NCBI GenBank assembly: GCA_019671135.1
Contig: JAHRHY010000008.1
Coordinates: 2,108,001-2,172,000, forward strand
Source: Linnemannia hyalina
Taxonomy: Eukaryota > Mortierellomycota > Mortierellomycetes > Mortierellales > Mortierellaceae
Direction: 5' to 3'
Length of the DNA stretch: 64,000 bases
The notes beneath the pieces were generated by a model. The model did not search any database and had not been told where the DNA came from. It saw only the letters and a program-made list of their open reading frames with translations. The stretch's first letter is position 1. Each line of letters begins with the position of its first letter. This document shows positions 57,000 through 64,000 of this stretch, one piece after another. A program made the position numbers and the translations under genes.

Positions 57000-57635
57000 G
57001 GTGTAATTCTTGTAAGTCTGTGCGGGCTGTGCGAGTCAGCAGTGACGATGAGAATGTGCTGCAGTAGTAGTAGTAGTGGTAATCGAGGTGGGCAAGAACA
57101 CTAGGAAAAGTAGAGCGGGAGTGTGCGAGTAGGGGGTTATTTGGTGTGGAAGAGGAAGAGGAGGAGGAGGAGGAGAAGGAAGGTGATTGTGAATGGGTAA
57201 GAGTGAGCGAGGAATGAAGGCTGAAGAAGAAAGATCAATCAGGCAGACTTGAAGGTGGTTGCCACCAAGTGAATCTGTGTTGAAGAGTACAGCGGAAAAG
57301 GGAAGAGAAGGACAGTCATGTGTTGTGGGAGATAGAAGGCACTTTGTGATTTATTCCATTCCTCTACTTCCCTTTTTGAGAATCCATATACAACGCCAAG
57401 AACAGAGTCGGGACACCGAATTATGAAGAAAGGAACGAGGGAAAGTAAAAAGACGCAAAGGTAAAAGAGGCTTGAACGAAAAAGAAAAAAAAAAAGGAAC
57501 GAGAAAAAAAAAGAGGCAGATTGGGTATGAAGGCGAAGGTGGTGGCAAGGATAAATAAAGAGGCAATAGTTGATAATAGGTTGGATAAAGAAGAAGGACA
57601 AAGACAAGATAACAAGAACAACAAACAGCAAACTA
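57000..57635. promoter_or_regulatory. intergenic region upstream of the NYN gene
   Basis: 636 bp. Short (GTA)n at about 57066-57080 and (GGA)n at about 57154-57180, then A-rich sequence towards the Ras-GEF stop. It serves as promoter of the NYN gene and 3' flank of the Ras-GEF. No gene is supported. Confidence 0.5.
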
Positions 57636-60600
57636 CTACAGCATCCCCGACTCGGCCATCATGCGCGCAATCTTCTCATCCCCTCGCTCACTATGTGTCC
57701 ACAAGAAATCAGACCGAGATAATAATTAGTATTCAAGCGAATTCGATCCTGTACATCCAACTCACCAGAAACAAGAAAGACTCAAAGGCTTACCGAGGCT
57801 CGAGAGCAAGACTCATCTCGTGGAGGTCCTGGACATGCTTAGCACCATCCAGACCACGACGTATGTACTGCTGGATCTCAGGAACAGTCGTCAAACAGTA
57901 AGGAACAGATTGGTACTGCTGGATCTCGCGAATAACCTCGGCCGTCTTGATGCGCTTGTTAAAGTTGATGAGGTGGTTCGACTGCTTCATCGCATCCTTG
58001 TTGCCGTCGTAAATCATCACAAGATCTGTCAGATACATGCCGACAAAGGGCACACAGGGTGGGTTGGCCGAATGAAGTTCCTCGCGGTAATCGACCCAGT
58101 TCTTGTTAACGCTCATCAGCTGCTGCAACTCCATGAACGTGGTCATCGTCTTGGCTGGCACTTGTTCCCATGTACGCTTCAATCGGTGCACAGGCGACTG
58201 TAATAATGCAGCCACCGTGTTTGAAAGCATACTAAAGTCATTCATCTGACGCAAACGCTATTTTTTGTGGGGTAAAGTTAAGAAAAAGTTAGTTAGTCAA
58301 ATGTACATGACATATTTCAATAATGGTATAAGCAAGAATGTGAAAAGAAAAAATACCTCGGCGATGGCGACGAGGTGGCGGATGACGAGGACACGCTTCT
58401 TGAGCTCCTTCTCACTAAGGACGAGCTCGTTGATCCAGTTGGCATACAAGTTACTGGTCTCGATCATCTTCTTGATGTTGACAGCCTTGGCCGCCAGCTC
58501 AGGATCTTCACTCGACCAAGCCTTGTTCAAACACTCGACAGGTCGGATCTTGTTGTAAACCGACGCCTCCATAATCGTCAACTGACGAGCAAACTCGAGC
58601 GGGTCCAGTTCCAAAAACTTGATCTTCTTCAGGTTGCGAGGTGTGATCGGTTGAGGCGCCTGTGTCGTTAGGTTGAGGACCAGTTTGCGGAAGGAGCTGT
58701 CGGATGCCTGGCGCTTTTCGACCGTCTTGGCAAGCTGCAGCGCTGCAAACCGCATCGTTTCCATCATGGCGGGCGATTCCGCAAAGTCCTTGATCATCCT
58801 CAATGCTTCCCGATCGTCCTCCTCGTCCTCCAAGTAAAAGGTCTCTAGCCACGACTTCATAATGTTGAAAACGCGCAGGCGGATAGGCGTCAGCTTCTTT
58901 TCCGTCCAGATCTCGAGCTCTTCAGCGTCCAGTCCCATGGGAGCTTGGATGGTGAAACGTAGGAAGAGAAGTGTGAACAGCTCCTTCGTGTTGGTGAAGG
59001 ATCGGTAGGTCAACAAGAAAGTCGCAACAAAGGTCGCATCGAATCCATCGTGCAGGGTCAAACGCTCGATCAAGGCTGGGAGGGTGCCTCCCTTGACCTG
59101 ACCATCACCGTTCATAACAAGGTCATCCGTCTGGTAGTCATAGTCCAAGAACCACTGTTGGGTCGTGGCACGGATCGGAGCCTCATCACCAAGAAGCTTC
59201 TTGACCTTTTCGCCGCGGTTGTCAAATCGGCCAGGCGAGCTGCTGTTGGCAAAGGCGCCGCCGTTCGCCTTGCCGTCTACTGAAGGATCTCCTGTAGGGA
59301 ATGGATAACCGGCCTGAGTGCTGCGTCCACTGTACTCCGTGCTTCCAGGTGTCTGTTGTCCAGTACTGCTGTGGTGACCAGAAATAACAGAGGGTTGGGA
59401 GTCGGAGCGGTTACGCTGAACAACCATGTCTTGTGGAGGACGTCCGCCGGTGGAACGAGGCTTCAGGTCAGGCTCAATGTCGGAATCGTTGTCGTGGTCG
59501 TAGGCACTCTCAGAGTTACTGGTCATCAACGTTCCGTTCGAGTAGCTGTCCGACTGAGTATTGGTGTTGATGGGTTGGTTGGTGTCTGCAGTCTCCTTTT
59601 CCTGAACCAAAACTCGTGTTGTCTGGACAAGACTCTCGACCGCCTTCCCTGTTGACAGTGTCGTGCTAAGAGCCAGTTCCAGAGTTTGGCCCACTGCCAA
59701 AAGATCCGTTGCAGACTGAATGGCCATGACAAGGGAAGCAATGCCACCATGGAGGACCTGTTTCGCCACCTTGACGTCCGAAAAGTATCTGTCGGGGATG
59801 TTGGGTTGCTCGGTCAGCGCGGTAGAGCTGAATTCCGTGACCAGGGACAAAAGAGAACCTAATTGGGTGATGGTCTGTCGGGCTTGGGTCACCAATTGGG
59901 CAGACTGTGTCGCGTTCATTACAGGTTGGGAAGCCGAGGCTCCGTTGGGTTGGTTATTCTTGCCGGCCGGCTGAGGATGGTCGATGAGTTTCTCGATCTG
60001 CGCGGTTAGGGTATTGACGGCTTTGGACGCGCTCTTGGAATAGTAGTCCAGTTGGCTGAAAATGCTCTGGGTACTCATCTGTGAACCAAAAACCTTCCGT
60101 TCCGACGAGGCCAGGATAGGAGGCTCAGCCTTGAGAGATCCGTTTGAAAGAGCCTTTTGGAGAGATTGAGGGGTGTCGGTGTTGGCACCGAGGGGGCTTT
60201 TGACATTGGTAACCAGGCGCGCATCGACTTGGTGGACCTCGATATTGGCGGCAATGGCATTAGAGACATAGTTTTGAGCGGCAGTTCCGACCTCACGAGC
60301 GTCCGCTTGCAGCTTGATCACGGCATCTGATCCAGTCCAGACGCCCGAAGCCATCTTGGCAGAGAGAACCAACTTTGAGAGAGCGGCCATAATCTGGCGA
60401 TGGTGCATCTTGAGACCACGGTGCTGGCGCATGATGACAGCGTCCTTGTCAACCGTTCCAGAGGCGTAAAGCATAACACGGATAGCCTCGACTACTATGG
60501 ATGACTGAATCAGGTAGTATGGCTTGTATCCGTTGTCGGCCGAGTTCAAAAGGTTCTGAACAGCAGCGGCGGTATGTTCAGCCAGAGATTCCCAAGAAGG

Positions 60601-61938
60601 TTCAGGATCAAAGGGGTTTGGCAGGAGAGGTAATGGTGGAAGACCGTCGACTGCATCTGGTTGTGTTCCTGGTGCACCAGAGGGCTTTCTAACGACAGCA
60701 AAAGACTATTGCGAATGGAAATGTTAGGTAACCACTCACTTTTTATCGTAGGAAAGAAAAGAGTACAGATGTTCAAAAAGTACCTTGCTCTCGCCTCCTT
60801 GCTCTTCACCATGGTTGACATGTTCGGCTTCATTGTTGGTGGTATCGTTCGCCTGTGAGAGTTCGGAACGGTTGTCGGTGTCGCCTTGTTTGCTGAACGA
60901 ATCCGGTCCATTGTCAGTCTCATCGTCTTCTGCCTCAGAGTTGTACCAACCATTGCCGTTTGAGGTCGACTGACGTGCCGACCAGTCTATGAACAGTCAA
61001 GAAATAGGGCGCAACGAAGGCGAGCACGTTCCACCGGTTAGTTTGTTTGTTGCTTTGTTGTTTTGTGGACGAGTCCTTCCTTGTACGTCGGCAAGTGTAT
61101 GTAAACCTGTTGTGTATTTGATGTGTATGGGTGGGTGCATGTGCTTTGTTGGAGAAAAAGTAAAGCGTCGGTTGGGTGGGGAAGAGGCCTGTGAGAAACA
61201 ACATAGTTGTTATGCAAGCTTAGCCAAGAAAACGCACAATCCAAACTTGCCTGTTCGACTGTGGCTAGCGGTTTCGGCGGTATCGTTTTCGCTCGCCTGG
61301 GCGTCCTGCTCGGGAATGGTCCAGCTTGACTCTTGTGTCCTCTGGTTGTAATAAAAGACCTGTCCATCTGGCGTGGTCTGTGGCAGCCAAAGATCGTCGG
61401 CACTCTAAAAAGAAAGGAGGAGTATTGTTAGAAAAACCATGCTGGGTGGACATGCAGCGATCGACCGCCCCCTTCCTTTCCCCTCATCCTCTGCTTCCAT
61501 TGAGAGAGGTTTGTCTCAATTGTTTTTGGGTTCAATCGAAAGATATTTTCAGCATTAAGAGTAACAAAAGACCCCCCCCTAGCTCATGTACTGTACTCTC
61601 TCTTTCCTCCGACGAAATATACACCAGCCAAACAAGAACAAAAAAAAGTCAGGCGAGAACGTGAACCAATTGAAAAGCAAACTTACATCAAGGTCGTCGC
61701 CCTCGACATATTCATCGCCCTCCTCGCTGTCAAGGTCGCTTTCGTCGAGCACTTCGACATAGTTGGATGGGAACCAACCCTGGCGACCGTCGATAAGTCC
61801 AGCCCACCAGCCCGAATCGAGTTGAGCAAGGACCTGGATCACGTCGTCTCGCTGGAAGGTCAAGTTGGTCGGGTCTTCAGAGTGAAAGTCGTACATGGCC
61901 CTGACCAAGACCTGCACATCGATACCCTCGGACACCAT
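57636..61938 (-). CDS. SH3-WW-RasGEF guanine nucleotide exchange factor (Cdc25 family)
   Basis: Six exons in phase: 61687-61938, 61251-61404, 60784-60986, 58357-60705, 57794-58257 and 57636-57690, giving 1,158 residues. SH3 domain at 8-64 (VRAMYDFHSEDPTNLTFQRD, GWWAGLIDGRQGWFPSNYVEV). WW-like domain at 85-118 (LPQTTPDGQVFYYNQRTQES, then SW and P). A disordered acidic region follows, then a helical part (250-480). RasGEF-N starts near 740 (GGTLPALIERLTLHDGFDAT, FLLTYRSFTNTKELFTLL). The catalytic Cdc25 domain runs from about 902 to the end: LDPLEFARQLTIMEASVYNK, NLYANWINELVL, PCVPFVGMYLTDLVMIYDGN and NFNKRIKTAEVI. It loads GTP on Ras and so controls cAMP or MAPK signalling. Intron 2 has a GC donor (GCAAGT, coding strand at 61250); phase excludes nearby GT sites. 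Confidence 0.95.
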
Positions 61939-63606
61939 ATCTGGTTATGCTGTAATTGGGTTGTTCAGGGAGAAGCGAGGTGTTGTTCGATTGTTCTCGC
62001 CGACTTTTTAAGAAAGGTGTGAGATGGAGGGAGATGTGTCCGGGTACAGGGTGTCCTGTGTGGAGGCGAGGCGGCGATGTGGAGCGGAGCGGAGTGAAAC
62101 CTGTGAATAAATAAGTAATAAATGTCCGGGTCCAGTTGATGTCAGCCAGGCCCAAGTATCGAGGAAGGGGAAATGGTTGATTCCAGGAAAGAGGGATGAC
62201 GAAAAAAAGGAAATCAGGGTAAAGGATAAGAACGATGGCAGAGGATAAAAAAGAAGGTTTTTCTCTTTTTGTTGGAGGGATTGAGTTGTGTGGAGAAGGA
62301 GAGGGACAAGAAAAAAAAGGCGTGAAATAAACTGATGGGGGACAAATAAATAATAACGAAAAAACGGCCGCAAGGAGAGATTCGACGGAATGAGTGAGTA
62401 TAACAGGACAAGATAGGTTGGTCACACTTCAAGGGGGTGGTGGAGAAATGAACAAGGGGAAGGAGAGATGATGGAGAGAAAGAGGAGATGGATAAGTGTG
62501 AAGGTAAAGAAAGAATACAAGAGAGATAGGGAAGAGAAAGGGAGAAAGAGTGTGCAGAAAAGAAAGATGGAAAAGAACGAATAGAAAAAGTAAAAAGAAA
62601 ACCGACCAACAACAGGACGGTAGAGACCAAGGGGGACAAAGGGGGATAGGCACTATTGTTCTTGGTGCTTTTTTTTCTTTTTGTTTTTTTGTTTGTTTGT
62701 TTGTTCGTTGATGTTGAGGTTGGTTGGCGACTGGCTTCCTCGATGAAGAACTTGAATTGGTCCCCTCCTCTTTCACTCTGTAGAATCTTTGCCGGCAAAA
62801 AGACGAGTCAGCAGAAGCACACTTCAAGGTTGAAAGATGAAAAAAAAGGAAGAGCAAAAAGTGGAGTCAAAAGTTGTCTAAATGGCAATTGAAGGAGAGG
62901 AGAGAGACGACGAGAGAAGGTATCTCCCCCATGGTACCGTTGCACCAGTCGCCCTCTTCCTCTTGGCCTGCTTGTATGATAGAAAATCAAAATCAAATAC
63001 AAAAGAGGTACGCATAGTGTGAGCATATGCACAATAGTCTACAAGCATGTCATACCAAAGGAGGATGGCTTCAAAGGTGAGCCCATGATGTCCAGAAGGC
63101 TTTTTCTATGTGTAGACTATCCCTTCAACCTTCAAAGAAGGTCGAATTTTTTTTTTCGGTACCGGGCGACAGCGCTTTTCTGTCTTTCTAAAGAAGAAGA
63201 AGAAGAAGAAGAAGAAGAGGCCGAAGACCCTTTCTTATTTTTCAGGCACCATCAGCTCAATTTTAGCTGAGACAAATTAACTTTGTCACATGACTGGTTT
63301 GAATGGATAGATACGTAGAGGTATGCCAGTATGTAGCATGTGCTTCATACCCTGCCTCCACTTCCTTTCCCCACTGTACCTTTCCTCTTTGCCCCATTTT
63401 TTTTCTTCCATTCCGCGCTAGGACTGGACAAGAGACAAAGAAAAGGAGAGCGTGAAAGTGTGTGAAGAAGACTGAGAGCACAAGAGTTCAATTTTTTCTT
63501 AGTAGTAAAACCTTGTCGCCTTATTTCTTTCTTTCTTTTTTCCTTTTCTTATCTCCTACTCCTTCCTCTCACCCTCTCTTCTCACCCAACAACAGCACCA
63601 GCCAAC
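61939..63606. promoter_or_regulatory. 1.67-kb divergent intergenic region, Ras-GEF and adenosine kinase
   Basis: No credible gene. The Ras-GEF side is purine-rich on the plus strand (62170-62600), and the adenosine kinase side is CT-rich (63515-63600). A (TTTG)n run at about 62680-62705 and an (AAG)n run at 63190-63219 are present. Confidence 0.5.
63190..63219. repeat. (AAG)n microsatellite
   Basis: About ten GAA/AAG units in a row in the intergenic region upstream of the adenosine kinase gene. Confidence 0.85.
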
Positions 63607-64000
63607 ATGACCTACCCTCTCTTCTGCATGGGCAACCCCCTCCTCGACATCCAGGTCAAGGCCAACGACGAGCTCCTCTCCAGGTAACTATAAAAAAAAC
63701 AAGTTTCCCGCATCATGATCTGATCAGTTCCCACGAAAAAACACAATCTTCAGACACTCGATCGTTCTCGAACCATGAACCATGAACTATGAACTGACCG
63801 ACTCGGACCAACCGACGGAGAGTTTAAAATGAAACATATAGCTCGTGAGTGCTAACCATGGAGCATCATTTTTCATACTTGAATAGATACAACTTGAAGT
63901 CGAACGATGCTATCCTCGCTGACGAGTCCCACATGTCGTTGTAAGTGATCCGTTTGACACCTTCTCAAACAAGCTGGATCTCAGGGGCAGAAGACATAAG
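63607..64000 (+). CDS. ADO1: adenosine kinase, N-terminal exons (cut by window end)
   Basis: Two exons are visible: 63607-63683 and 63887-63940. They join in phase and read FCMGNPLLDIQVKANDELLS then RYNLKSNDAILADESHMSL. This is the start of the PfkB-family adenosine kinase (GNPLLD followed by NDAIL). A GTAAGT donor at 63941 leads out of the window. The enzyme phosphorylates adenosine to AMP with ATP in the cytosol and pulls the S-adenosylhomocysteine hydrolase reaction forward. The assignment rests on about 43 residues but the motif is distinctive. Confidence 0.88.

Noticed and set aside
1..64000. CRISPR arrays, rRNA genes, insertion sequences, operons
   Set aside because: No regularly spaced repeats, rRNA segments, transposase motifs or prokaryotic gene signals were found.

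Overview
This is a 64-kb stretch of a gene-dense, intron-rich fungal nuclear genome. Genes have many short GT-AG introns, very short first coding exons, pyrimidine-rich promoters and short intergenic gaps. The gene set is eukaryotic housekeeping: a NUP98-NUP96 fusion, MON1, UFD1, NAA35 and a Ras-GEF. An RFWD3-type ubiquitin ligase and a Fanzor-like (TnpB-family) element point to an early-diverging fungus. My best guess is Mortierellomycota/Mucoromycota; this is inference, since no rRNA or other marker is present.

Left end, 1-6850: the last 35 codons of an unidentified gene, a small unrecognised gene (513-1216), a diverged direct repeat, and a large plus-strand reading unit (about 1837-6844). 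Its last part carries the signature of the Fanzor/TnpB RNA-guided nuclease family: a candidate RuvC-I Asp, a RuvC-II Glu just before a TSK-CxxC finger, CxxxxC, and a final RDxNA motif. The unit has two in-frame stops and two places where no canonical splice keeps the frame, so it looks like a degenerate or badly assembled copy. It is the most unusual thing in the window.

6.85-15.4 kb: a DUF2985-type membrane protein (minus), a RecQ helicase (minus, nine exons) and a divergent HAD phosphatase (plus, five exons). 15.7-33.3 kb is a plus-strand run: RFWD3-like E3 ligase, UDP-glucose pyrophosphorylase, mitochondrial HemW/RSAD1-type radical SAM protein with a 12-nt microexon, S-adenosylhomocysteine hydrolase, RCC1 and MON1. 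33.9-40.9 kb: the NUP98-NUP96 precursor, with FG repeats, a GLEBS motif, an autoproteolytic HFS site and the Nup96 part. 41.1-44.9 kb: NAA35/MAK10, the NatC auxiliary subunit (minus). 45.4-47.5 kb: UFD1. 50.2-53.6 kb: a CSC1/OSCA/TMEM63 channel. 53.8-57.0 kb: a large NYN-domain nuclease candidate (minus). 57.6-61.9 kb: an SH3-WW-RasGEF exchange factor (minus). 63.6-64.0 kb: the start of adenosine kinase, cut by the window end.

The genes are not an operon or a pathway cluster. Local links are loose: SAH hydrolase makes the adenosine that adenosine kinase removes, RCC1 and NUP98-96 both serve nuclear transport, and RecQ and RFWD3 both serve genome maintenance. Exon joins were derived by hand from splice sites and phase. 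They agree in frame for every gene except the Fanzor-like unit.
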